A stretch of DNA of 64,000 nucleotides, taken from NCBI RefSeq assembly GCF_045920555.1, contig NZ_CP174509.1, forward strand, positions 186,001 through 250,000, given 5' to 3'. The translations under genes and the position numbers were made by a program. The notes below the pieces were generated by a model. That model made no database searches. It had not been told where the DNA came from and saw nothing but the letters and a program-made list of their open reading frames with translations. The stretch comes from Pseudalkalibacillus sp045920555. GTDB taxonomy: Bacteria; Bacillota; Bacilli; Bacillales; Fictibacillaceae. Of this stretch, positions 29,647 through 37,298 are shown piece after piece (the stretch's first letter is position 1; each line of letters starts with the position of its first letter).

Positions 29647-31157
29647 ACGCCCATCCAATGACAGTTTCAGTGATCATTATTTATCTCTTCTTATTATTGG
29701 CCATTGGGGTCAAGAGCTCGAAAAAGAGTTCTGGCGGGTTGACTGATTTTTTCCTGGCTGGGCGTGGTTTAGGAAAATGGACGGTTGCCTTAAGTGCTGT
29801 CAGTTCAGGACGAAGCGGCTGGCTGGTCTTAGGTGTGACAGGGACAGCATATGCTAGTGGATTGTTAGCTGTTTGGGCGTTAGCCGGGTTCATTACCGTC
29901 GAGGTGTTCATGTTCTTTTTCGTTGCTCGCCGCTTTCGAAAATATAGTGAAAGTACAGATAGCATCACAATACCGGATATCCTTGAAAAACGGTATCAGG
30001 ATAAAACGAATCTTCTCCGTGTAACAAGTGCATTGATCATCACGTTCTTCATGATCGCTTATGTAGGGAGTCAGGTGGTTGCTGGGGGAACAGCATTTTC
30101 TTCAAGCCTCGGTCTTTCAACAACTGGAGGCATGTGGTTCACAGCCGCTATTCTATTAGCTTATACGGTGCTTGGAGGATTCCACGCAGTAAGTAAGACA
30201 GATGTCCTGCAAGCTGGTTTCATGTTTTTATCCCTGGTCGTCTTACCGATTGTCGCAATTATCGGGTTAGGCGGCTTCGGTCCTATCTTAGATGTGTTGA
30301 ACACACAGGGCCCAGCTTATTACGGTATATTCAGCTTTGGATTTGGTGTAGCAATGAATGTGATTGGAATTGGCTTCGGAAGTCCTGGTAATCCCCACAT
30401 CCTGGTCCGTTACATGTCACTGAAGAACATAAAGGAAATGAGGCAGGCTGCTCTTATTGGGTCGGTTTGGAATGTGATCATGGGATGGGGTGCAATTATG
30501 GTGGGTCTCGCAGGACGCGCTTACTTCCCGGATATTTCCTCACTGCCTGGTGAAAACCAAGAAGCGATTTTTACTACTTTGGGAAATGAATTGCTTAATC
30601 CTTTCTTTATGGGTATACTGCTCGTTGCGATTTTAGCAGCGATCATGTCCAGTGCAGATAGCCAGTTGCTAGTCGGGTCCAGCTCGCTGATCCGTGACGT
30701 GTACGATGGTTTGATTGGTAAAGGAAAAGATCTTGATGATAAGAAACTAGTGTTATATAGTCGAATAGCTATCGGCGTTCTCATGCTGTTATCGGTTTGG
30801 CTGGCTTTCTCGGCACAGGAGTTCGTCTTCTGGATGGTCTTGTTCGCCTGGGGCGGATTAGGCGCTTGTTTCGGTCCAGCCCTCCTTCTATCTTTCTATT
30901 GGAAAGGTGCGACGAAACAAGGTGTGTTCTGGGGAATGATTGTCGGCCTAGTGACGGTCATTCTCGTCAAACAGCAGCCAGAATGGACGTATGCGTTCCT
31001 TCCGGATGTCCAAGCTTTCTTTTCTAAGATTCTATTCGGAATCACCTATGAAGCCGTACCAGGCTTTCTTATGGCATTGATCGTAACTGTAGTTGTAAGC
31101 TTGTTCACGAAAAAACCTGCAAACGCTAAAGATACGATCGAAGATCTGGCCTCTTAA
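29643..31157 (+). CDS. Sodium:solute symporter family transporter (proline/PutP-like)
   Basis: A 504-residue membrane protein with about 13 helices. Characteristic SSS stretches are DFFLAGRGLGKWTVALSAVSSGRSGWLVLG (about 35-64), SKTDVLQAGFMFLS, and ILAAIMSSADSQLLVGSS (about 333-350, the sodium-site region). The pattern is closest to proline symporters, and a proline-forming enzyme gene lies upstream, so proline is the likely substrate; other solutes cannot be excluded. It is preceded by, and overlaps, a small accessory protein gene. Confidence 0.85.
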   Translation: MNAHPMTVSVIIIYLFLLLAIGVKSSKKSSGGLTDFFLAGRGLGKWTVALSAVSSGRSGWLVLGVTGTAYASGLLAVWALAGFITVEVFMFFFVARRFRKYSESTDSITIPDILEKRYQDKTNLLRVTSALIITFFMIAYVGSQVVAGGTAFSSSLGLSTTGGMWFTAAILLAYTVLGGFHAVSKTDVLQAGFMFLSLVVLPIVAIIGLGGFGPILDVLNTQGPAYYGIFSFGFGVAMNVIGIGFGSPGNPHILVRYMSLKNIKEMRQAALIGSVWNVIMGWGAIMVGLAGRAYFPDISSLPGENQEAIFTTLGNELLNPFFMGILLVAILAAIMSSADSQLLVGSSSLIRDVYDGLIGKGKDLDDKKLVLYSRIAIGVLMLLSVWLAFSAQEFVFWMVLFAWGGLGACFGPALLLSFYWKGATKQGVFWGMIVGLVTVILVKQQPEWTYAFLPDVQAFFSKILFGITYEAVPGFLMALIVTVVVSLFTKKPANAKDTIEDLAS

Positions 31158-31208
31158 TGACGGTGCCACGCACTTTTATGAACCCTTACTGCTCAAGGGC
31201 TCTAAAAC

Positions 31209-31221
31209 GGTGCCTGGCACC
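31209..31221. repeat. REP-like palindrome
   Basis: GGTGCCTGGCACC is a perfect palindrome around a central T. A degenerate neighbour CGGTGCCACGCAC lies at 31161. Such motifs recur in Bacillus genomes. Confidence 0.5.
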
Positions 31222-31235
31222 AGTATGTTTGTAAA

Positions 31236-31307
31236 GTTTCTAAGAAAGTGATTCCGCTTGTGAAGGAAAAAGAAAAAGAATTACAAGTGCAAGAAGTTTT
31301 AGTATAG
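31236..31307 (+). pseudogene. C-terminal remnant of an unidentified gene
   Basis: An open frame without a start reads VSKKVIPLVKEKEKELQVQE and ends at TAG 31305, just before the next gene's ribosome site. It may be the tail of a deleted oxidoreductase, but the parent is not certain. Confidence 0.3.
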
Positions 31308-31319
31308 GAGGAATATGAA

Positions 31320-31760
31320 ATGTCTAAAACGCTGGACAAATTATCACCAGAGATCGTAAATAATCTGCAAGGTGAAAAAATCATCAACCTTATTACCTTA
31401 GATAAACAGGGAGAACCTCATTTAAGTGCGGTTTCATGGGTTAGAGCAGATGAGGATGGTGAAGTGATCAAGATCGCTGTAGGCCATAAATCCTCAACAG
31501 TGAAAAACATCGAGCAGAATGAGAATGTGACTTTAGGTGTCATTGCTGATGGTAGTTATTATTCTGTCAAAGGGACGGCATCAGTATCAGAAGTAATCGA
31601 AAAAACGATGAAATACAGGGTGATCTACATTCAGGTCAATGAAGTTCAGGATGCAACCTTTTATGGCGGGAAAATTACTGTCGAACCTGCATATGAAAAA
31701 ACATATGATGCAGATTTAGCGAAAAAGCTGGACGAAGAAATCTATGAATCATTGAAATAG
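31320..31760 (+). CDS. Pyridoxamine 5'-phosphate oxidase-family protein
   Basis: 146 residues with the split-barrel flavin-binding fold typical of the family: NLITLDKQGEPHLSAVSWVRA (about 22-42), IKIAVGHKSSTVKNIEQNENVTLGVI and YYSVKGTASV. AGGAGG lies just upstream. It probably binds FMN or F420-like cofactors; the substrate is unknown. It is a single gene with a terminator. Confidence 0.85.
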   Translation: MSKTLDKLSPEIVNNLQGEKIINLITLDKQGEPHLSAVSWVRADEDGEVIKIAVGHKSSTVKNIEQNENVTLGVIADGSYYSVKGTASVSEVIEKTMKYRVIYIQVNEVQDATFYGGKITVEPAYEKTYDADLAKKLDEEIYESLK

Positions 31761-31770
31761 GCGTTTTATG

Positions 31771-31806
31771 AATCCTATCGTGGCTACATAGCGATAGGAT
31801 TTTATC
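31771..31806 (+). terminator. Terminator
   Basis: AATCCTATCG pairs with CGATAGGATT, followed by a T-rich stretch. Confidence 0.85.
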
Positions 31807-31849
31807 CTTTTTTGGCTTTAATGTTGATTTTTTATACGCTAAAGCTTGA

Positions 31850-31955
31850 TTTCGCCAAGTTTTCTTTATACCTCAAGGGTCCAGTGACCTGCGTGACTAA
31901 GTGGGTCGCTTCCGCTTTTCTTCAGCCCGCAAGGAAAGGGAGTGAATTTCGTGAA
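31850..31955. repeat. Degenerate fragment of the dispersed repeat, copy D
   Basis: The right end CCGCAAGGAAAGGGAGTGAATTTCG matches copies A-C, in pieces under 20 bases (AAAGGGAGTGAATTTC). The left part is diverged. A 62-codon frame across it is not considered coding. Confidence 0.6.
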
Positions 31956-32077
31956 AATCAACAATCTTTCTTTAGAGATATAATACGTTCGATCATTTAG
32001 AAGGAATTGGAAAGGGATAAGACGAAGTGTTAGAAATGTTATACGAAGAAATCTGATTCCTTATAGGAGTTGATAAA

Positions 32078-32581
32078 ATGAGTGGACGTATGGAAACAAG
32101 GAGTATTGCCCCGGATATCTTTGAAAAGGGTGAATTTAAATTGGTGGGTATGTCGTGTTCCACAACGATGGCTGATCGGCATGAGAAAATCCCTGCGATG
32201 GTAGCGGAATTCTACGAGAATCACATCCATCGAATTAAAAATCGGATCAATGAACCTGTATCCTACGGTATGTTTGTCGACCCCCCAAATTGGGATCCTG
32301 ATACGGAAGAATTCACATGGATAGCTGGAGTAGAGGTGAGTGACTTCGACAACATTCCCGAGGAAATGATTTCGAAAGTCATTCCGGCCAAAAAATATGC
32401 GGTGCTTCGATATGATCCAACAACCGACGCCTTCGACCCTTACACATATCTTCATGAATGGATGAAAAACGAAGGATATGAACAAATCGACAATTTCGGA
32501 TTTGAACTTTTCCTGCCTTATAAGGGTGTCGATTCAGAATTCGTCCTTCATTTACCTGTAAGACGAAGAAAACGCCCGTAA
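32078..32581 (+). CDS. GyrI-like/effector-binding-domain protein
   Basis: 167 residues make up a single GyrI/BmrR-C-type domain, the small-molecule-binding fold found in AraC and MerR regulators. Recognisable stretches are FKLVGMSCSTTMADRHEKIP (start of the fold), SYGMFVDPPNWD, FTWIAGVEV and PAKKYAVLRYDP. There is no DNA-binding domain, so it may bind or modify small hydrophobic compounds. ATAGGAGTTGATAAA precedes the ATG. Its terminator overlaps the final codons. Confidence 0.85.
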   Translation: MSGRMETRSIAPDIFEKGEFKLVGMSCSTTMADRHEKIPAMVAEFYENHIHRIKNRINEPVSYGMFVDPPNWDPDTEEFTWIAGVEVSDFDNIPEEMISKVIPAKKYAVLRYDPTTDAFDPYTYLHEWMKNEGYEQIDNFGFELFLPYKGVDSEFVLHLPVRRRKRP

Positions 32582-32596
32582 TAGGGCGTTTTCCCG
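32568..32596. terminator. Bidirectional terminator
   Basis: GAAAACGCCC pairs with GGGCGTTTTC around GTAATA. It lies between the convergent GyrI-like gene and the lipoprotein gene. Confidence 0.85.
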
Positions 32597-32599
32597 TTT

Positions 32600-33886
32600 C
32601 TAATGTCCTCCATGACCTTCGCCGCCGGCTTGGACAATTTCCAGCTTTTCATCAATGATTCCTTGAATTTTATACGAAACAGCGTCCTGACTACCTAACA
32701 AGAAAGCATGATTATATGGCCCGTTTGTAGGATCATCTTTAAAAGTCGGTTTGATGTCTTTGAAAAAATCATAATGCACCTGATTCAATTCACCTTCATC
32801 CAACCATATCATAGGAGCGTGTTTTCCTAAGTGGGCGAAAGGAGCGCCGGCAATAGCTAAATCAGGACTGGCAGTTGAAGTGAAAGAAACGCCATGTCCA
32901 GGATCCGTCAGTCCCCACCCGAATTTTGTAGCTTTATCTTTGAACTGAGCGAAAGCGATCGAACTTTCCACAGGGGTTTCACCGCTTATCCTTGTCACCT
33001 TCCCATATTCAGACAATGCCTCTTCGGTGTCTTTGGAGATGATTGATTCAGGGCCTAACAAGTAGATGTTCGCTTTTCCATCTCTTTCTTGCAATGCTAG
33101 TTTCGTAGCTTCCGGTACCCCTTTATCGGATACATAAAGCAGGGGCTCAGGCATATGCGCAATCCAGTTGACCGCAGGGGTCGTGAACATCCTTCCTTTT
33201 TCTTCTAAAGAACCTACAATCACAGTATCTGGATATTCTCCATTCATTTTGGCATAGGCTTGGTCGATCTCTCTTGCAAAAGCTGCAGGGTCATTTTTTT
33301 GGAACCGTTTCACTTCATATCCCTCAAGGGAGTCTATAACAGAATCATTTACACCTCCCATAACCATGATTTCTACTCCATCCATATTGCCCTTTGGATC
33401 TAAACGTTCGATCTCATTCTTCGTTATTTCTGGAACGTGGGTTTTATTGATGAATAAGACGGGACCATTGTTTGGATGATGGATAAGATTGGCGCTCGCC
33501 AAGGAAATCGCCCAGTCCTCAATAGGCGCTAAGATGACTGCGCCTGGTTGATTATCTTTATGCGTCGATGGCCATACGGTCTGAGATGTCATGACCGCCA
33601 TTTCATATGGATCAGTTGTATTCAATCTTGTTACGTTTTTTGTATTCTCAACAAACAGATTCTCTTCAGCCTTATCATTGAGTGCTGAAGGAGCGGTCAC
33701 CTTTTCCGCCGAAGCAGTCGAATCCTCTTCTTCAGAATTGTCGGAATCATGGTCATCGTGTTGGCCGTTTCCTTGATTGTTTTGTTCATGATCCATTCCT
33801 CCGTGATCGTCGTTAGCATTACTACAGGCTGCAATTACGAGGATAATCATCCCGATCAACAGTAGTTTCAAGCAATATGTTTTCAT
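32600..33886 (-). CDS. His/Asp-rich lipoprotein with putative cell-wall-binding repeats
   Basis: A 428-residue secreted lipoprotein. The signal peptide ends in a lipobox (LVIAACS, Cys at about 21). A linker of about 35 residues rich in His, Asp, Glu and Asn follows (NDDHGGMDHEQ, GQHDDHDSD), and the C terminus is GGEGHGGH; these could bind metal. The body has repeats of the CW_binding_2 type (AVILAPIEDWAISLASANLI, GVEIMVMGGVNDSV, ANIYLLGPESII). It is third in an operon with the response regulator and kinase genes, 47 bp after the kinase. Confidence 0.8.
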   Translation of the reverse strand: MKTYCLKLLLIGMIILVIAACSNANDDHGGMDHEQNNQGNGQHDDHDSDNSEEEDSTASAEKVTAPSALNDKAEENLFVENTKNVTRLNTTDPYEMAVMTSQTVWPSTHKDNQPGAVILAPIEDWAISLASANLIHHPNNGPVLFINKTHVPEITKNEIERLDPKGNMDGVEIMVMGGVNDSVIDSLEGYEVKRFQKNDPAAFAREIDQAYAKMNGEYPDTVIVGSLEEKGRMFTTPAVNWIAHMPEPLLYVSDKGVPEATKLALQERDGKANIYLLGPESIISKDTEEALSEYGKVTRISGETPVESSIAFAQFKDKATKFGWGLTDPGHGVSFTSTASPDLAIAGAPFAHLGKHAPMIWLDEGELNQVHYDFFKDIKPTFKDDPTNGPYNHAFLLGSQDAVSYKIQGIIDEKLEIVQAGGEGHGGH

Positions 33887-33933
33887 TTCAGACCTCCATT
33901 ATCTGGTATGTTTGAAATAAGTTTACTAGATGA

Positions 33934-35046
33934 TTATGAAGAACTTGTGAAGGACTCCGAATGTCCTTCATGATCTGAAAGGGGAAGCTGTACATATACA
34001 GTCGTGCCAATCTTAAATTTACTATCGATCCAAACTTGTCCGCCGTGTGCTTCAACCAAGCGTTTTACAATTGCCAGGCCGATCCCGCTGCCGCCAGATC
34101 GTCGATTTCTTGAAGGGTCCCCACGATAAAATCTTTCAAAGGCTCTCTTGATCGATTCTTCGTTCATACCTGCTCCATTATCATTTACAGCTATAAGTAT
34201 GGATCGGTTTTTCTTTTCAGCTGTGACGGTGACCTTTCCACCGGGTGGTGTGTATTTTAAAGCATTCATTAATAGATTGATTAGAACCTGTATCATTCTC
34301 TCCTGGTCAATATACATGCTAGCATCCTTAAGCACCTCTCTGGCTAAAGTTATGTTTTTCCGGATAAAAGCACTATGGACTGCATCCATGCTTTGAGTGA
34401 TGACATTTTCAATGGACACTCTCTCTAAATGTAATTCAAATTCAGGAGAATCCATGTTGTTCAACTGCCCTAAATCGCTTATAAGATGGATCAGCCGATT
34501 TATCTCTTCTGTACATGATCCCAATCGCTCTCTAGTTGGGTCCCATATTCCATCTTCAAAGGCTTCCATATGGCTTTTTAAGGTGGCTAACGGTGTGCGG
34601 AGTTCATGGGCGATATCAGCTGTCATATTTTTACGCAGTATTTCTTGTTTTTCCAGTTGTTGAGCAAGATCATTGAATGAACCGGCAAGTTCACTTATCT
34701 CATCTTTGTTTTTCATATGGATACGTGTTTTCCAATCACCCGTTGCCATCCGCTCTGCAGCATGCCTCATTTGCACTAATGGATTGGATAGCTTTTTTGC
34801 CACAAAATAGCTCACGATGAATACCAGAATGAGCGAACCGATAGAGGTCCAAAGGATCGAAGAGAGCATCGCTTTCTCCAAATGAAAATTGATCGTATTC
34901 AGATCTTGGGATCCAGAAGTCTCTCTTTGGGCCATTTCAAAATGGTAATGAATTTCGAACATGATGATCACACTGGCAATTACAAGTATAGAAGAGGTGG
35001 CGATGAAAAAACTGATCGCTAAACGACCATGCAATCCTTTAATCAC
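33934..35046 (-). CDS. Sensor histidine kinase (BaeS-like)
   Basis: 370 residues. Two membrane helices (about 10-30 and 62-83) flank a short extracytoplasmic loop of about 30 residues. A HAMP domain follows (about 84-135). The phosphoacceptor is His147 in IAHELRTPLATLKSH. ATP-binding boxes are N (LINLLMNALKYTPPGG), G1 (DNGAGM) and G2 (GGSGIGLAIVKRLVEAHGG). It starts at GTG after GGAGGAAGAAA and overlaps the response-regulator stop by 4 bp. The short sensor loop suggests sensing at the membrane. Confidence 0.93.
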   Translation of the reverse strand: MIKGLHGRLAISFFIATSSILVIASVIIMFEIHYHFEMAQRETSGSQDLNTINFHLEKAMLSSILWTSIGSLILVFIVSYFVAKKLSNPLVQMRHAAERMATGDWKTRIHMKNKDEISELAGSFNDLAQQLEKQEILRKNMTADIAHELRTPLATLKSHMEAFEDGIWDPTRERLGSCTEEINRLIHLISDLGQLNNMDSPEFELHLERVSIENVITQSMDAVHSAFIRKNITLAREVLKDASMYIDQERMIQVLINLLMNALKYTPPGGKVTVTAEKKNRSILIAVNDNGAGMNEESIKRAFERFYRGDPSRNRRSGGSGIGLAIVKRLVEAHGGQVWIDSKFKIGTTVYVQLPLSDHEGHSESFTSSS

Positions 35047-35729
35047 TTTCTTCCTCCTGTAAATTTATATCCGACACCGTAAACGGTGGTGATATAAATG
35101 GGTTCTTTTGGATTTTGTTCGATTTTATATCGTAAGTTTTTGATGTGCTGATCGATGGTTCTCGTATCTCCTTCAAAATCAAACCCTAAAACCTTCTCTA
35201 TCAAATCATCCCTTGTGAATGTTCGTTTTGGATGTTTTGCAAGAACGACGAGCAGCTTGAATTCATTTGGTGTCAACGAGATGGCGTTTCCTTTAAACTT
35301 TACAGTCTGTTTCGATTGGTCAATGGTTAAATCACCGTAGGAAATCTGATCGGCTAGAAGGAAATCATGATAGGAACGCCGGAGTATGGTTTTAATACGC
35401 ATGACCAACTCTCTTGGACTGAAAGGCTTAACCATATAATCATCTGCACCAAGTGAGAGGCCGTGAATCCTGTTGTCCTCTTTTATTTTTGCAGTCAGCA
35501 TCAGAATCGGAATGGATTGTTCTCGTCGAATAATCTGGCAAACTTCTTCACCGGTGCGATCAGGTAACATTAAATCCAGGACGACGAAGTCGATAGAGGT
35601 ACTTTGGATGGTTTCCAAAGCCTCATTACCAGAATGGGCTTCAATAGTCTCATATCCTTCTTTTTGGAGATAAGAAGCGATGACGTCTCTGATTTTCTCT
35701 TCATCATCCGCAATCAGGATCCGTTTCAT
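35043..35729 (-). CDS. OmpR-family response regulator
   Basis: 228 residues. The receiver domain has acidic residues at 8-9, phosphoacceptor Asp52 (FVVLDLMLPD) and the conserved Lys in DDYMVKPFSP. A winged-helix DNA-binding domain follows (LTPNEFKLLVVLAKHPKRTF, RTIDQHIKNLRYKIE). AAGGAGAGTAATT precedes the ATG. It is first gene of the regulator-kinase-lipoprotein operon; the likely target is that operon or the envelope. Confidence 0.93.
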   Translation of the reverse strand: MKRILIADDEEKIRDVIASYLQKEGYETIEAHSGNEALETIQSTSIDFVVLDLMLPDRTGEEVCQIIRREQSIPILMLTAKIKEDNRIHGLSLGADDYMVKPFSPRELVMRIKTILRRSYHDFLLADQISYGDLTIDQSKQTVKFKGNAISLTPNEFKLLVVLAKHPKRTFTRDDLIEKVLGFDFEGDTRTIDQHIKNLRYKIEQNPKEPIYITTVYGVGYKFTGGRK

Positions 35730-35800
35730 AATTACTCTCCTTGCTTTGGTTGTTTATCTTTAACTCTATTTTAAAAATTGCAGACAAGCAATATACAAGC

Positions 35801-35852
35801 TTGACATGTAACTAAAAGGTTTCTTATAATTAAAATGACACCAAATGGTTTC
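35801..35852 (+). promoter_or_regulatory. Promoter and candidate operators of the SRPBCC-ArsR pair
   Basis: TTGACA (35801-35806) and TATAAT (35825-35830) are 18 bp apart. ACTAAAAGGTTTC (35811-35823, inside the spacer) and ACCAAATGGTTTC (35840-35852) match at 11 of 13 positions and are offset by 29 bp. They are candidate binding sites for the ArsR-type product encoded here. Confidence 0.65.
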
Positions 35853-35871
35853 GTATTTAGGAGGGTATAAA

Positions 35872-36279
35872 ATGGCAGTAGAGACGATTAAACAATCATT
35901 GATATTCAATGCGCCGATTCAAAAGGTTTGGAAAGCAGTGGCAACTTCAAAGGGAATTGCCGAATGGTTCATGCCGAACGATTTCGAGCCTGAAATAGGG
36001 AATGAATTTTCGTTGCATACACCTTTTGGTATTTCACCATGTAAAGTAACAGAATTGGATCCGCCCAACCGACTTAGTTTTTCATGGGGCGAAGATTGGC
36101 ATGTAACCTTTGAACTTAAAGAGCTTGAAGGAAAAACAGAATTCACTTTGATCCATGCTGGCTGGGATGAGAAGAAGGTTACGGAAACAGGTGAATCACA
36201 TGCTGTTATTCGTGAACGAATGGACCATGGGTGGAGAGAGGCTGTCCTTCCAAGACTCAAAGAATATATCGAGGTGTAA
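35872..36279 (+). CDS. SRPBCC (AHSA1-like) domain protein
   Basis: 135 residues from ATG 35872, which follows AGGAGGGTATAAA; a longer start at 35845 is rejected. The helix-grip fold is recognisable from the opening IKQSLIFNAPIQKVWKAVATSKGIAEWFMP, the central PPNRLSFSWGEDWHVTFEL and the C-terminal HGWREAVLPRLKEYIE. Such proteins bind hydrophobic ligands. It is paired with the ArsR gene directly downstream, a common two-gene unit. Confidence 0.88.
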   Translation: MAVETIKQSLIFNAPIQKVWKAVATSKGIAEWFMPNDFEPEIGNEFSLHTPFGISPCKVTELDPPNRLSFSWGEDWHVTFELKELEGKTEFTLIHAGWDEKKVTETGESHAVIRERMDHGWREAVLPRLKEYIEV

Positions 36280-36284
36280 AGCAG

Positions 36285-36614
36285 ATGGCCACTGCTCCTA
36301 AACATGACGTCTTCCAGGCAGTAGCAGATCCGACAAGAAGGAGGTTACTGAAGCTTCTTGCACAGAATGATCGGGCCCTTCATGAATTGACCGATCACTT
36401 TGATATGACCCGCACAGCGATTTCAAAGCATTTACAAATCCTTTCGGAAGCAAACCTGGTGAGCGGTAGGAAATCTGGAAGAAACAAAATCTATCACTTG
36501 CATCCCGAACCATTGAAAGAAGTCAAAGAATGGATTGCTTACTATGAAAAGTTCTGGGAAAACAAAATCAACATGCTCAAGCATTATGTGGAGAAAGACG
36601 AATCAGATAATTGA
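36285..36614 (+). CDS. ArsR-family transcriptional regulator
   Basis: 109 residues from ATG 36285; the GAGGTG ribosome site lies in the end of the SRPBCC gene, so translation is likely coupled. The winged helix is VFQAVADPTRRRLLKLLAQNDRALHELTDHFDMTRTAISKHLQIL. No Cys metal site is present, so it probably does not sense metals. It may regulate the pair through the repeats in the promoter. Confidence 0.88.
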   Translation: MATAPKHDVFQAVADPTRRRLLKLLAQNDRALHELTDHFDMTRTAISKHLQILSEANLVSGRKSGRNKIYHLHPEPLKEVKEWIAYYEKFWENKINMLKHYVEKDESDN

Positions 36615-36636
36615 TAGAATAATTAGGGGGTAAGGC

Positions 36637-37183
36637 ATGTGTATGATCAAAGGTGAGAGGATCCATCTTAGACCTATAGAAAAAGAGAAAGCAGGTATAC
36701 TCCTCGATTTGAACGCAAGGAATAAGGACTTTTTCCAGCAGTATTCCATGATACGGGAAGAGAAATATTATACGGTAGAAGGGCAGGCTGAGAGACTCCA
36801 AAAGTTCGAAGATAATAGGAAAAATGATCTTGGGTATCACTTTGGAATCTTCCTTAATCAGAATCAAACTTTACTTGGAACGGTTGATCTTTTCCAAGTG
36901 CTTCGCGGTTCTCTTCAGAGTGCTTTTTATCGGCTACTTCCTTGATCAGCAACATAATGGAAAAGGATATATGACAGAAGCCGTAAAATTGTTGGTCAAA
37001 TATGCTTTCGATGATTTGCGTTTGCACCGGATTGAGGCGGGGGTCATGCCTCATAATATTGGTTCGATACGTGTGTTGGAAAAATCAGGATTTCATAAAG
37101 AAGGCATTGCGAAGAAAAATGTTAAAATCAATGGGAAGTGGGAAGATCATCAAGTGCTTGCAATCATAAACCCTAAAGATTAA
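36637..37183 (+). pseudogene. GNAT acetyltransferase (RimJ/RimL-like), frameshifted
   Basis: The first frame runs MCMIKGERIHLRPIEKEKAG to SLQSAF. The second continues IGYFLDQQHNGKGYMTEAVKL, the acetyl-CoA-binding stretch, and ends KINGKWEDHQVLAIINPKD. The shift is one extra T in the run at 36924-36928. Repaired, it would be about 181 residues, normal for the family. AGGGGG lies six bases before ATG 36637. Confidence 0.9.
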
Positions 37184-37184
37184 G

Positions 37185-37205
37185 AAAAAAGTGCAGCCTA
37201 TGCAG
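37185..37205 (+). terminator. Left half of a bidirectional terminator split by an IS
   Basis: AAAAAAGTGCAGCC (37185-37198) pairs with GGCTGCACTTTTTT (38910-38923). Without the IS the loop would be TATGCAG. It would serve the GNAT gene and the convergent alcohol dehydrogenase gene. Confidence 0.8.
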
Positions 37206-37236
37206 GAGAGTCCTGCAAAACGAATACAGTAACTGG

Positions 37237-37264
37237 AAAAAGCGCCCTTCGGGGCGTTTTTTGA
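37237..37264 (+). terminator. Terminator upstream of the transposase gene
   Basis: AAAAAGCGCCC pairs with GGGGCGTTTTT around TTC and is followed by T. It would block read-through from outside promoters into the transposase. Confidence 0.85.
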
Positions 37265-37298
37265 TATGATGAAAGAAAAATGCAAAGGAATTGGATAA

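Noticed and set aside
31812..32000. 62-codon frame
   Set aside because: Runs across a fragment of the dispersed repeat; no ribosome site.
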